A stretch of 44,213 nt of DNA, from contig SYKE01000044.1 in assembly GCA_005798285.1 (NCBI GenBank), forward strand, positions 1 to 44,213, in the 5' to 3' direction. This DNA comes from Actinomycetota bacterium. GTDB taxonomy: Bacteria > Armatimonadota > SYMT01. The notes beneath the pieces are model-generated. The model made no database searches. It was not told the DNA's origin and saw only the letters and a program-made list of their open reading frames with translations. Below, piece by piece: positions 17,990 to 27,393 of the stretch (within the stretch, counting starts at the first letter, position 1; each line of letters starts with the position of its first letter). Both the position numbers and the translations under genes were made by a program.

Positions 17990-18686
17990 GCTCCCAGGAC
18001 TCCCTCCACCCAACCAACGAGCACGTCCTCGCGAGGAGGCGAAACACACCTCTCGTTCCCACCACCCAGCAACCGTTCACGTCATTGCGATCCCCCAACA
18101 CCCACGGTGTGGGCCCCCACCGGCAGCAAACCGGCGCTGCTCAGTCCATACCGATAACGGGCTCTTCGAACTCTTCGCAATATAACTCGAACGATGAGCA
18201 CGACTCTCGTAGCCACCGCCTGCGTTCCTATGAGGAGTGGTTGACGACTCAAAGCGCCCTGGACCGAACCTCGTCTCCCGCTCGAGGCGCCCCACTCCGG
18301 GGATGGGACTCACCGAACGACGCGGCAATCTACGAGATCCGGGCGTTCCAGATTTGGCCCACGTCCAGAGAGTACGCCCGGGGCCACCGGCTCGTCTCCG
18401 AGGTCGCCCGTGTGTGGGACCGCCAACTCAGCCCGCAGGGCTTCAACGCAGTAGCCCGCAATTTCAATCCCGAGCGGCCCATGCACGTTCGTCCCAACCG
18501 TGCCTATCTCACACACCCAACCGCCCCGAAGACAGAAAACCTGGTGAATGGGGCCGCATCCGTCTCACCGACCCCCCACGACGACCCCAATCCGGCGGCG
18601 GTGGACCAGGGTGACGGTGCGCGGCTCGGCAGCGTTCGAGGGCGTCAGGACCCGCCCTCGTTTGCCGGCGAACGGGAGCACCGCGA

Positions 18687-20792
18687 TCAGATGGGGGCCA
18701 GGCGCGCCAGGGCGAAGGGCGGCAGCAGCAGTTCGCCGGAGATCGGGGCGGACGGCAGTCGATCCAGGATGTCCGTGTGCATCGCGGCATTGAGCACGTC
18801 GGACTCCGAGAGCAAGACGGCCTGCAGGCGGAGGATGTCGGGGCCCAGGAGGACGCGGCGCGGTTGGGAGGTGCGGTTGGCGAGCAAGTATCGGGCAGCA
18901 CGTCCCGTTTGGAGGCGGAGCGCGCTCACCTGAAGTGGGTGGCTCGTGGGGATGGTGTGGGCGCGATCGGCACGGTTGATCTCGGCGAGTATGTGGAAGA
19001 GGGGGTACAGACCGCCCGGCAGCGAGGGAAACAGGCGCTGCAGCGCCGGACCTTCGGGTCGTTCCCAGAGACCGCGACCGCCTTCGGTTTCGAAGAGCGT
19101 GGCCCAGGCGGGGGGACCCTCGAGCAGGGCGCCCGCCATCGCGAGGGCCCAACCTGCGGCGAAGAGCGTGGGCTGACGGGGATCCGTCGAGAACGGAAGC
19201 TCGTCGTCGGGGGTGGGAAGCTCCTCGCCGGTGGCGACGGCATTGAAGCGTGGTCGGAGCGTGATCGGCGACACCACCAACTCCTGCTCCGGAAACAGCT
19301 CTCGAACGGTCCGAAGCTGATCCCCGACTGCTGCGGGGGTTTCGGTGAGAGACAAGATGTCGAAGGCGTGGACCTGTGGGTTCTGCGACCACGCGACGAA
19401 CCGTGCGCCGTCGGTCGGCGGCGGAAATTGGTTGAGCTGGTAGAGATCGGCGTTGGTCCCAACCCCCAGTTCCACAGGGTGATCGGTGAACTCGGTGTGC
19501 GCCTGCTGCCAGAGAGCGTGCGGGGTTGTCTTGTCGGAGCGCCCACCGAGCACCAGCAGGCGGACCGCGCCGGGGTCTACGAATCGCAGCATTTGGGACA
19601 GCTCCCTGAGGAGCGAAAGACTGCCTCCTCCGAGGTGCGCGGCAATCAGAAGCCGCGCGTTTAGCCGCTGCGCCAGAGTGCTGGCCGCCTGGAGCCGCCC
19701 GGCGTTGTCCGGCGCCCCGGAGTGCAGGTCCAGCCGGAGGTGGTGCGCCGACAGCGCCCGCAGCCGGGTTTCGGTGACGGGGTCCACCGTGGAGAACGAG
19801 TCGGGGAGCCCGACCCCGAAGGTGGGTTTGTGGCCCGGTACGGCGCCCGCGCCGTCGAGACTAAGCGTCACCACATCCTTCGAGGGCATGGACGGCGGTT
19901 CGACGGGAGTAGCGGCCAGAACTGAAGGCTTCGGCCGAAGCAGGATGCGGATTTCCTGGCGGACCCGTGTTCCCGCCGCAATCTCCACGGGAAACGGAAG
20001 GCTGAGCGGCGTACAGTAGATCTTGAAGCTGGCGTCGATCCAGTTGCGCTGGTCCTCGACTTCGAAGAGATCCCCCGAGAACTCCAGGCGCACCCAGCGC
20101 TCCGCAACGATCTCGATCTCCAGTGAGGTCAGATCGCGCAGGCCCGTCACCGGCTGGTCGGCGGAGACTCGCTCTGGAAACCGGCCGGCGGAGAGGTCCC
20201 CGTGCGCCGTACCAGCCCTGAAGGCGACGCCGGCGCACTCCGGCGTGGGCACAAGGGCGCAGAGCCCGATCCGATTCCGAAGGAAGCTGCGGTGCGCTAC
20301 GCCGTCGAAAACGTATAAGAGCTCTCCCGAGGCGCTCCCCGTGAGGATCGCCGTCCACTCGAAATCGACTTCCGGATCGTCTGTCGGGTGCACGTGTCGG
20401 GAGCGATAGGTGACTTGAAAACCCTCGGAACCCTGCTCGATCCGCTCATCCGTCAGCACTCCGGCGGGGGTGCCCCAATTGCGATCTCGAACGGCGCCAT
20501 AGATCCGGCGCACCACCTCACGACCCGCCCAGCATACCGTTCGGAGGTCGCCATTCTGGTAGAGCGCGGTGAGCGGCCCGGCCGACAGCTCGACGCCGGG
20601 ATCCTCATGGGTGAGCCGGCGCTGAAGCGCCAGAATGCTCTCGGAGCTCCAGGGTGAGGTCTCGTCGGTGTTCATTGAAGAGAGATCCTGTTCCAATGCT
20701 GTGGCGAAGTCCAGGGGTAGTTCTTGCGGCGAGGTGGGGATCACCTGTCGGATGCGCCTACCCCACCCTGTCACATCCAGCAAGGGAGCCAT
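18687..20792 (-). CDS. D-apionate lactonase (ApnL)-like TIM-barrel protein
   Basis: A 701-residue protein with no signal peptide. The N-terminal beta domain carries LTALYQNGDLR, GREVVRRIYGAVRDRNWGT, FLRNRIGLCALVPTPECAG, SADQPVTGL, and a VEDQRNWIDASFKIYC block followed by PFPVEIAAGTRV. This run of motifs is what I know from the ApnL family, which hydrolyses D-apionolactone in plant apiose breakdown. A TIM-barrel-like region follows (LDLHSGAPDN, LLIAAHLGGG, VGTNADLYQLN). The assignment rests on motif memory, and no other apiose genes are adjacent. The start is uncertain: an ATG at 20676 (MNTDETS) would drop 39 residues and has AGGA upstream. It is divergent from the ATPase gene across 111 bases. 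Confidence 0.65.
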   Translation of the reverse strand: MAPLLDVTGWGRRIRQVIPTSPQELPLDFATALEQDLSSMNTDETSPWSSESILALQRRLTHEDPGVELSAGPLTALYQNGDLRTVCWAGREVVRRIYGAVRDRNWGTPAGVLTDERIEQGSEGFQVTYRSRHVHPTDDPEVDFEWTAILTGSASGELLYVFDGVAHRSFLRNRIGLCALVPTPECAGVAFRAGTAHGDLSAGRFPERVSADQPVTGLRDLTSLEIEIVAERWVRLEFSGDLFEVEDQRNWIDASFKIYCTPLSLPFPVEIAAGTRVRQEIRILLRPKPSVLAATPVEPPSMPSKDVVTLSLDGAGAVPGHKPTFGVGLPDSFSTVDPVTETRLRALSAHHLRLDLHSGAPDNAGRLQAASTLAQRLNARLLIAAHLGGGSLSLLRELSQMLRFVDPGAVRLLVLGGRSDKTTPHALWQQAHTEFTDHPVELGVGTNADLYQLNQFPPPTDGARFVAWSQNPQVHAFDILSLTETPAAVGDQLRTVRELFPEQELVVSPITLRPRFNAVATGEELPTPDDELPFSTDPRQPTLFAAGWALAMAGALLEGPPAWATLFETEGGRGLWERPEGPALQRLFPSLPGGLYPLFHILAEINRADRAHTIPTSHPLQVSALRLQTGRAARYLLANRTSQPRRVLLGPDILRLQAVLLSESDVLNAAMHTDILDRLPSAPISGELLLPPFALARLAPI

Positions 20793-20903
20793 GCCCGTTG
20801 TGGCCGAAACGACGGATTGTCCTCTTTGCGTAGCGCATTCAAGACTTACCGTCCGATACTCTCAGAAGACGTAGCGCGCCCCACGCCCGCCGACCGGTAA
20901 ATC

Positions 20904-23750
20904 GTGGCCCGAATGAACCAGAAGCCGACCCGGCTAAACTCAAAACCCTCCGCTCACAACGATCCACACGCGTCGCCGCCGGCGGCGCCGCCCTACCATC
21001 GCCTACCCACGGAGGAGGTGCTCCGGCTGCTCGGCTCCCGCGCCCTCGGCCTCAGCTCGGACGAGGCGGCCGCGGCGCTGAAGCGATTCGGTCGCAATGA
21101 GATCGCCGAACATCAGGACCACCATCTGCTGAGGGCCCTGGGGGGGCAGTTCACGCACTTGATGGCGATTCTCTTGTGGGTGGGAGCGGGCATTGCTTTC
21201 TTTATCCGGTTGCCCGAACTGGCGGTGGCAATCATTGCCGTGATTCTCATCAACGGCGCTTTCAGCTTCTGGCAGGAGTTTCGGGCAGAGCGGGCCACCG
21301 AGGAACTGGCCCGGATCCTGCCTCGGGAGACGCTGGTTCTGCGGGACGGTTCGCCCCGCACCGTGCCGGCAGCGGAGCTGACGCCCGGCGACGTCATCAT
21401 CCTCGACGAAGGGAACGCCATCCCGGCGGACGCGCGACTCATCGAATCGCATTCCTTTGCAACCAGCGACGCGGCGCTCACCGGAGAGTCCGCGCCGATG
21501 CCTCGGAACTCGGAGCCGATGTCGGTCGATCCCACGCAGATCTGGGATGCCGCCAATCGGATCTTCGCGGGCACCCTGGTCGCATCCGGCCGGGCCACCG
21601 CCGTGGTCACGGCGACCGGAGATCACACCGTGTTTGGGGCGATCGCCGCCCTGACACAAACCGTTATCGAGAGGCCCAGTCCGCTTCAACGTGAGCTGGA
21701 TACTGCGGTTCGGGCCATCAGCCTCGTAGCCGTCGGCGTGGGATTGACCTTTTCGACGCTGGCGCTGGTGTTCGTGAAACTGGATGCCGCCACCGCACTG
21801 ATGTTTGCGCTCGGGCTCGTCGTCGCCTTCGTTCCCGAGGGCCTGCTCCCCACGATGAGCCTTTCTCTCGCCATGGGTGTGCAGCGCATGGCCCGTCGCA
21901 AGGCGCTCGTGAAGCACCTGTCGGCGGTCGAGGCGCTCGGCGCTGCCTCAGTGATCGCTACCGACAAGACCGGCGTCCTCACCGAGAACCGGATGACTGT
22001 CGTCGGCCTGCTCGACGCCGACGGTCGGGAGTGGCGGGTCACCGGCAGCGGCTATGCCCCGACCGGGGAGATCCTCCCGGTCGACGGCGATGCGGTACCG
22101 CGCCGGACGGAGTCGCCCGGCACGTCGCTCGGATGGCTGCTTCGCGCGGCGGCTCTCTGCAACTACGCTCGTCTTGAGTCGCCCAGGGAGCCGGACGGGG
22201 AGTGGAGCCTGACGGGAGATCCCACGGAGGGAGCCCTCCAGGCTCTTGCCGCCAAGGGGGGCGTTCGCGTGGAGGAGCTGTTAAGTCGAGTGCGCCTTGC
22301 CGCTGAGTGGCCGTTCGACGCCCGCCGGCAGCGCATGTCGGTGGCATTCCCGGCTGCTGAGGGAATGGTCCTGCTCACCAAGGGCAGTCCGCCTTCGGTG
22401 CTGGAGAAGTGCTCCCACATCGCAGCGGCGACCGGCGTCCGAATGCTGACCCCGGAAGACCGAGGAGAGATCGATGCGGTTCGCGCCCGGTTCGCCAGAT
22501 CCGGCCTCCGGGTGCTGGCGCTGGCACAGCGTCCACTGCTGCTCCCGGAGCTGACCGCGAACGAGGACTCAGTGGAGCGTGACCTTGTCTTTCTCGGCTT
22601 GGCGGCGATGCAGGATCCGCCTCGGGCAGAGGTCCCCCGTGCCGTGGAGCAGTGTGGGGATGCGGGAATTCGCATTGTGATCGTCAGCGGAGATCAGGGA
22701 AGCACCGTTGCCGCCATCGGCCGACAGGTCGGAATCATCCGCGGTGAAAGCCCCCGGATCCTCGAGGGGAACGAGCTGGCCGACCTGAGCGACGAAGCGC
22801 TCCGCGGGGCGCTCTCCGATGGCAGCGAGGTGGTGTTCGCCCGCACGCCTCCCGAGGGAAAGCTCCGGGTCGTCGGCGCGCTCCAGACGCTCGGCAACGT
22901 GGTCGCAGTCACGGGGGACGGGGTGAACGACGCCCCCGCGCTGCGGCAGGCCGACATTGGGGTCGCCATGGGGCGAGGAGGGACCGATGTCGCGCGGGCC
23001 GCCGCAGACATCGTGCTCTCCGACGACAACTTCGCCTCGATCGTCGCGGCCGTGGAAGAAGGCCGCGCGGTCTTCGACAACATTCGCAAATTCACGACTT
23101 ACTGCTTCACCAGCAATGCGGCTGAAGCGGTTCCCTTCGTCCTGTTCCTGGTCTCCGCCGGCCACATCCCGCTTGCGCTCCCCATCATGTTGGTGCTCGC
23201 GGTCGATCTCGGCACCGATCTCTTTCCCGCCCTGGCGCTCGGAGCCGAAGCCGCCGAGACGGATGTGATGCAGCGGCCTCCGAGGGCGCGTGGCGCACAC
23301 CTTATCTCGGGCGGCGTGCTGGTGCGCTCCCTGGTGTGGCTCGGACTCCTGGAGGGCGCGGCCGGCATGGCGGCGTTTTACTGGATCTACGGGGACGGCG
23401 GCGGTGGGGCCGAACTGCTCGCCCGTGCCCGCGCCGGCGCGCTGGCGGGAATCGTGGCCGCTCAGGCTGCGAACCTCTTCGTCTGTCGCAGTGAGCGAGG
23501 CGCGGCCTTCGCCCGGAAGTGGAACCCACTGCTGCTGCCGTCCCTCGTGCTCGAGTTCGGACTGCTGCTCGCAGCGGTGTACCTGCCGGCGCTCCAGCGA
23601 GTCTTCGGCACCGCGGCGCTCAGCCCTCGCGATTGGATCGTCCCCGCCCTCGCCACGCCGCTCTTTTTCGCTGCAGAGGAGATTCGCAAGGCGATCACGC
23701 GGGCCCGGCAGGACCCGACACGTCCCCTCTCGCAGGCACGCGCCCTATGA
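20904..23750 (+). CDS. P2-type cation-transporting ATPase with variant DKTGVLT motif
   Basis: A 948-residue P-type ATPase with the order cation-ATPase N domain, TGES actuator (193-196), PEGL in M4 (311-314), phosphorylation site near 354, KGSP nucleotide site (493-496), TGDGVNDAP hinge (670-678) and a C-terminal bundle of about six helices. The KALVKHLSAVEALG stretch and the P2 layout recall Na+/K+-, H+/K+- and Ca2+-ATPases, so an Na+, K+ or Ca2+ pump is likely; ion choice is not readable. The acylphosphate Asp is kept, but the normally near-invariant DKTGTLT reads DKTGVLT. The first ~30 residues are disordered and Pro/Ala-rich. The start is GTG, with ATG 20913 as alternative. It is convergent with the SUMF1-fold gene. 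Confidence 0.93.
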   Translation: MARMNQKPTRLNSKPSAHNDPHASPPAAPPYHRLPTEEVLRLLGSRALGLSSDEAAAALKRFGRNEIAEHQDHHLLRALGGQFTHLMAILLWVGAGIAFFIRLPELAVAIIAVILINGAFSFWQEFRAERATEELARILPRETLVLRDGSPRTVPAAELTPGDVIILDEGNAIPADARLIESHSFATSDAALTGESAPMPRNSEPMSVDPTQIWDAANRIFAGTLVASGRATAVVTATGDHTVFGAIAALTQTVIERPSPLQRELDTAVRAISLVAVGVGLTFSTLALVFVKLDAATALMFALGLVVAFVPEGLLPTMSLSLAMGVQRMARRKALVKHLSAVEALGAASVIATDKTGVLTENRMTVVGLLDADGREWRVTGSGYAPTGEILPVDGDAVPRRTESPGTSLGWLLRAAALCNYARLESPREPDGEWSLTGDPTEGALQALAAKGGVRVEELLSRVRLAAEWPFDARRQRMSVAFPAAEGMVLLTKGSPPSVLEKCSHIAAATGVRMLTPEDRGEIDAVRARFARSGLRVLALAQRPLLLPELTANEDSVERDLVFLGLAAMQDPPRAEVPRAVEQCGDAGIRIVIVSGDQGSTVAAIGRQVGIIRGESPRILEGNELADLSDEALRGALSDGSEVVFARTPPEGKLRVVGALQTLGNVVAVTGDGVNDAPALRQADIGVAMGRGGTDVARAAADIVLSDDNFASIVAAVEEGRAVFDNIRKFTTYCFTSNAAEAVPFVLFLVSAGHIPLALPIMLVLAVDLGTDLFPALALGAEAAETDVMQRPPRARGAHLISGGVLVRSLVWLGLLEGAAGMAAFYWIYGDGGGGAELLARARAGALAGIVAAQAANLFVCRSERGAAFARKWNPLLLPSLVLEFGLLLAAVYLPALQRVFGTAALSPRDWIVPALATPLFFAAEEIRKAITRARQDPTRPLSQARAL

Positions 23751-23763
23751 GCTGTCCTGGACT

Positions 23764-24651
23764 TCAGGGGGCGATCGAGTCTCGAGCCACCCGAAACCCC
23801 ACGTAGTAGCTCCGATAGCCCGGCAGCTCATAGTAGCGGTAGGAGGCGCGCAGTCCGTAGGGATCGCTGAGCCAGGAACCGCCCCGAAGCACCCGGTAAT
23901 CTCCCCGCTCGGGCCCGGCGGGATCGGCTGCGGGGGAGGATGAGTAGTAGGATGCGCCGTACCAATCGCCGCACCACTCAAAGGCGTTGCCCGCCAGGTC
24001 GTGCAGCCCGCGGGAGTTCGGACTGAAGGAGCCGCACGGCGCCGTGAAGGCGAAGCCGTCACGGTAGCCTTCAAAGATCTTGCGATCCGGCAGGGCCTGT
24101 TGCAGCGACTCGTCCGGCAGATTGCCGAAGCCGGCGCCCCCCGCCGGATCCACATCCCCCCACACGAAGAGCCGACGGGGTTTCGATCCCGCGCCCCCGG
24201 CATCCCCTCGTGCGGCGTACTCCCACTCCGCCTCGGTCGGAAGTCGTCCCCCGGCCCAGGCGCAGAAGGCCTGCGCATCGTCCCACGACACGTTGACGAC
24301 CGGGTGAGAGTCTTCCCAACCCCACTCCGGTGGGTCCGGCATCTCTCGACCCACTGCCTTGCAGTAGCGCCGGAAGTCCGCCACCGACACCTCGTGCCGC
24401 GACATCTGAAAGGCCCGCAGGGAGACGGTGTGAACCGGTTCTTCGTTTACCGCACGACGTCGGGCCTCCGGCAACCAGCCGAAGCGCTTCCAGGCGGCAT
24501 CCAACTCTGAGGCGGTGGCGCCCATCTCGAACGAGCCGGCGGGAATCGGGACCAACCCCGCGCCGATGGGCGGATCCTCCGCCCCGACGGGCCAGAACGC
24601 AAAGAGGGATGCCGCAAGCAACAGCGGCATCCCCCTTCTGAGCAGATTCAC
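23764..24651 (-). CDS. Secreted SUMF1/FGE-fold protein lacking the catalytic cysteines
   Basis: A 295-residue protein with a signal peptide (LLLAASLFAFWPVGA, cleavage near residue 24). It has the formylglycine-generating-enzyme fold: PAGSFEMG, EEPVHTVSLRAFQMSRHEVS, HPVVNVSWDDAQAFCAW, RLPTEAEWEYAARG, DLAGNAFEWCGDWY and VLRGGSW. In true aerobic FGE, GGS is followed by the copper-binding Cys pair (C-x4-C). Here these positions are S262 and L267, so it should not convert sulfatase cysteine to formylglycine. Many SUMF1-fold proteins of this sort have other, mostly unknown roles. It starts with GTG twelve bases after the DUF1501 stop and is probably cotranscribed with it. Confidence 0.88.
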   Translation of the reverse strand: MNLLRRGMPLLLAASLFAFWPVGAEDPPIGAGLVPIPAGSFEMGATASELDAAWKRFGWLPEARRRAVNEEPVHTVSLRAFQMSRHEVSVADFRRYCKAVGREMPDPPEWGWEDSHPVVNVSWDDAQAFCAWAGGRLPTEAEWEYAARGDAGGAGSKPRRLFVWGDVDPAGGAGFGNLPDESLQQALPDRKIFEGYRDGFAFTAPCGSFSPNSRGLHDLAGNAFEWCGDWYGASYYSSSPAADPAGPERGDYRVLRGGSWLSDPYGLRASYRYYELPGYRSYYVGFRVARDSIAP

Positions 24652-24663
24652 CGGAACCCGATC

Positions 24664-26019
24664 CTAGATCAACTCTGCGATCGGCTCGTGGCCCGGCAGC
24701 AGGAAGTACGGCCGGTTCTCATGATCGCGGAGTTCGACCTTGTGGATGTCGATTCCGAGGTTGTGGTACAGCGTCGCGAAGGCATCGCGGTAGTGCACCG
24801 GACGTTCGTCGGCATACTCTCCGAAGCGGTTCGTTGAGCCAATCACCTGACCCGTGCGCATGCCGCCACCGGCCAGAATCCCGAAGGCAACCGCCGGCCA
24901 GTGTTCGCGGCCGCCCAGCGCAGCGTAGTTGTTCATGTAGCCGCCGAGCTTCGGAGAGCGACCGAAGTCCCCCCATGCCGCAACGGTCACATCCTTGTCC
25001 ATTCCACGATCATGGAGATCCTGAACCAGAGCGGAGATCGACTGGTCGAACCGCTCCACCATGTTCTTGATCCAGTCCTTGCTGGGGCTGTGGAAGTCCC
25101 AACTGCCGAAGCCGATCGTCACCACACGAGCGCCCGCTTCCACCAGGCGTCGCGCGATCAGGAATTGCTCGTTCCACATCGGGCTGGCGTCCTGCACCGG
25201 GGTGGGCGACCCCTTCCCGTACAGGGCCTGAACCTTCTCGGGCTCCTTGGAGTAGTCAAGAGCCTTCGCCAGACGGCTGTCGGTCAGCAGATCCATCGCC
25301 CGAGCCTGCACGCCGCTTACCTGTGACAACATCCCGGAGTCGTCGGCCTCGCGGCGAAACCGATCCAGGCTGGTGAGCAGCCGGCGTCGATCCGATAGCC
25401 GGTCGAGGGTGATGCCCTTGAGCGTCATGTCTTCCTGCACCGGGCCGTGGGTTCGGAGCGCCGCGTGCGACAACCCGAGAAAGCCAGGCCAGGCGTCGTT
25501 CGAGTAGGGCATATGGCCCGTCTTCACTCGCGCATCGATAAACGGCGGGATCGACTTGTTCACGGGACCCTGCAACTTCGACACCACCGAGCCGAGCGAT
25601 GGGTGGAACCGGGTTCGGTTCTCCCCCATCGCGTAGCCGACCAGCGACATATCGGAGGCGTGCTCATCTCGGGCGCCGACCATCGAGCGCACGATGGCGA
25701 ACTTGTCCATCATCCGGGCCATGCGCGGCATGTGCTCGCTCACCCGAATGCCGCTCACCGACGACTCGATCGCCTTGAAGTGCCCGCGGATTTCATCGGG
25801 AGCTTCCGGTTTGGGATCGACCGTGTCGATGTGGGGCGGGCCACCGGTGAGGTAGACCAGAATGACGGCCTTCTGGCTGGAGCGGCTGCCGGAGAGCTCT
25901 TGCGCCTCCAACACCTGCGGCAGCGAGAGGCCGCCCATGGCCAGAGAGCCGATCTTCAAAAAGTCACGTCGAGTCACGCCGTCACACTGGCGGTAGCGGC
26001 GTCCGGGAATAGTGAGCAT
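24664..26019 (-). CDS. Tat-exported DUF1501 family protein
   Basis: A 451-residue protein with a twin-arginine signal (TRRDFLKIGSLAMGGLSLPQ, about residues 14-33). It is followed by the DUF1501 alkaline-phosphatase-like core: LVYLTGGPPHIDTVDPKPEAP, VRSMVGARDEHA, VVTIGFGSWDFHS, WGDFGRSPKL and GREHWPAVAFGILAGGG. DUF1501 proteins are common in Planctomycetes, Verrucomicrobia and related environmental bacteria; the His/Asp pattern suggests a metal-dependent phosphatase or sulfatase-like fold, but no function is established. The usual partner DUF1549/1553 or DUF1800 genes are absent here. The longer open frame upstream is not supported; GGAGG lies 13 bases before the chosen ATG. Confidence 0.9.
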   Translation of the reverse strand: MLTIPGRRYRQCDGVTRRDFLKIGSLAMGGLSLPQVLEAQELSGSRSSQKAVILVYLTGGPPHIDTVDPKPEAPDEIRGHFKAIESSVSGIRVSEHMPRMARMMDKFAIVRSMVGARDEHASDMSLVGYAMGENRTRFHPSLGSVVSKLQGPVNKSIPPFIDARVKTGHMPYSNDAWPGFLGLSHAALRTHGPVQEDMTLKGITLDRLSDRRRLLTSLDRFRREADDSGMLSQVSGVQARAMDLLTDSRLAKALDYSKEPEKVQALYGKGSPTPVQDASPMWNEQFLIARRLVEAGARVVTIGFGSWDFHSPSKDWIKNMVERFDQSISALVQDLHDRGMDKDVTVAAWGDFGRSPKLGGYMNNYAALGGREHWPAVAFGILAGGGMRTGQVIGSTNRFGEYADERPVHYRDAFATLYHNLGIDIHKVELRDHENRPYFLLPGHEPIAELI

Positions 26020-26256
26020 GGAAGCGCGATTTCCTCCGGTGAAGACGGCGTTGCGGAAGAACTCCGGTCGCCGTTCATAGGAGTTTGTGAGTGCGAACTC
26101 AGCCCTTCGGTTGCGGGAACTTGGCCCGCCCCCCGCAGACACTGCGCCGGATCCGGTCACCGCCCCGACGTGCGCGTGTGCAGGGATGCCGTCCCATGTC
26201 TTCCAAACTAGGACCCGAAACGCTTCCGTTTCGAGATCGCTTCTCCGGTGGCTGAT

Positions 26257-27393
26257 ATGAGACTTCGAGCGGCAGGACTCTGGACGGCGGCAGCGGCCGG
26301 CGTGCTTTCCTGGAATTCGGCAGGTGCAACAGTGCAAGAACGAGGTCATGTCGAGGTCCGCGGGATTTACGGCGGAGTTCCTCAGCAGTTGCTGGATCGA
26401 GGCAAAGCGCCTGCGGACTACGGAGTCAACGCCATCTGGCTCGGCTCGACCACGCTCTCCCAGGACAAACTCATGCGCCTTCGTGAGCTCAAGTGCCGGG
26501 TGTATGTGGAGTTCAACACCCTACACTCGGCGGAGTACCTGAAGGAGCACCCGGACGCCGCGCCCGTCGGTGTGGACGGTAAGGTCTGTCCGCCCCCGGA
26601 AGGCTGGCAGGGGCTCTGTCCAACGCACGTGGGCTACCGTCGGGATCGGATGAAGGCGTTCGAGCGAGTTCTGGCTAGCTATGCCATCGACGGCATCTGG
26701 CTCGACTACCACCATGCCCACTCCAGTTGGGAGCGCGCCGAGCCCGTGATGCCCGACACGTGCTTCTGTGCGCGCTGTCTGGGCCTCTTCAGCCGCGACA
26801 CCGGCATCACCCTGCCGGACCTTCCGCCGGGGGAGGTGTCGCAGTGGATCCTGAGTCGCCACAAGCGAGATTGGGTGCGCTGGCGCTGCGGCGTACTCAC
26901 CGATTGGGTTCGAGAATTCCGAGATACGGTCGACGCCATCCGTCCGGGCGTGTTGCTCGGGACCTTCCATTGTCCGTGGACCGATTCGGACCGCGGCGGA
27001 GCCCGCATCGATAAACTGCACATTGATCTGAAGTCGCAGGCGCCCTACATCGATGTCTTCAGTCCGATGCCGTATCACGCCCGTTTCGGCCACGCTCAGG
27101 ATCCGGAGTGGGTCCACCGCCAGACGCGGTGGCTGGGCGAGTATCTCGGCATTCGCGGGAAGCCGGGAGAGCGGAAGAAGATCTGGCCCATCGTACAGCT
27201 TTCCGATTGGGGCGAAAACGTTCCCGTGGCCCAGGTGCGCCCGGTGCTGGACTACGGAACCCGGGCGCCGGCGACGGGGGTCACGGTATTTGCCTGGGGC
27301 CGGCTGCAGGAGCAGTGGGACAAGGTTGAGGAACTGGGAACCTATTACCGATCCATTCGTGGGACGGAACGGAAGGGACAGGCGCCGAAATGA
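26257..27393 (+). CDS. Secreted glycosidase-like TIM-barrel protein
   Basis: A 378-residue protein with a signal peptide (AAGLWTAAAAGVLSWNSAGA, cleavage near 24). The body reads as a (beta/alpha)8 barrel of the hypothetical glycosyl-hydrolase type: VNAIWLGS, CRVYVEFNTLH, IDGIWLDYHHAH (D150 at a likely catalytic strand end), GVLLGTFHCPW, IDVFSPMPYHARFG and GVTVFAWGRL. A small CFCARC cluster (169-174) follows the acidic strand, as in related proteins that carry a Cys pair there. The substrate is unknown. GGTGG precedes this ATG; a GTG three codons upstream is the longer alternative. Its last four bases overlap the next gene (ATGA). Confidence 0.7.
   Translation: MRLRAAGLWTAAAAGVLSWNSAGATVQERGHVEVRGIYGGVPQQLLDRGKAPADYGVNAIWLGSTTLSQDKLMRLRELKCRVYVEFNTLHSAEYLKEHPDAAPVGVDGKVCPPPEGWQGLCPTHVGYRRDRMKAFERVLASYAIDGIWLDYHHAHSSWERAEPVMPDTCFCARCLGLFSRDTGITLPDLPPGEVSQWILSRHKRDWVRWRCGVLTDWVREFRDTVDAIRPGVLLGTFHCPWTDSDRGGARIDKLHIDLKSQAPYIDVFSPMPYHARFGHAQDPEWVHRQTRWLGEYLGIRGKPGERKKIWPIVQLSDWGENVPVAQVRPVLDYGTRAPATGVTVFAWGRLQEQWDKVEELGTYYRSIRGTERKGQAPK

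Larger units (their letters stand above)
17465..18686. other. 1.2-kb repeat-bearing region without a supported gene
   Basis: Open frames here are short, lack conserved domains and mostly read through repeats annotated separately (17592-17661, 17735-17901, 17973-17989). From about 18300 to 18540 one plus-strand frame (FQIWPTSREYARGHRLVSEV) has a codon pattern like the neighbouring genes, with mostly G or C in third positions. It has no good start and runs on antisense into the next gene. It may be a gene remnant. Confidence 0.5.

Noticed and set aside
17715..18101. Minus-strand open frame (128 codons) in the gene-free region
   Set aside because: It translates the interspersed repeat; similar peptides arise from the other copies, so it is a repeat artefact.
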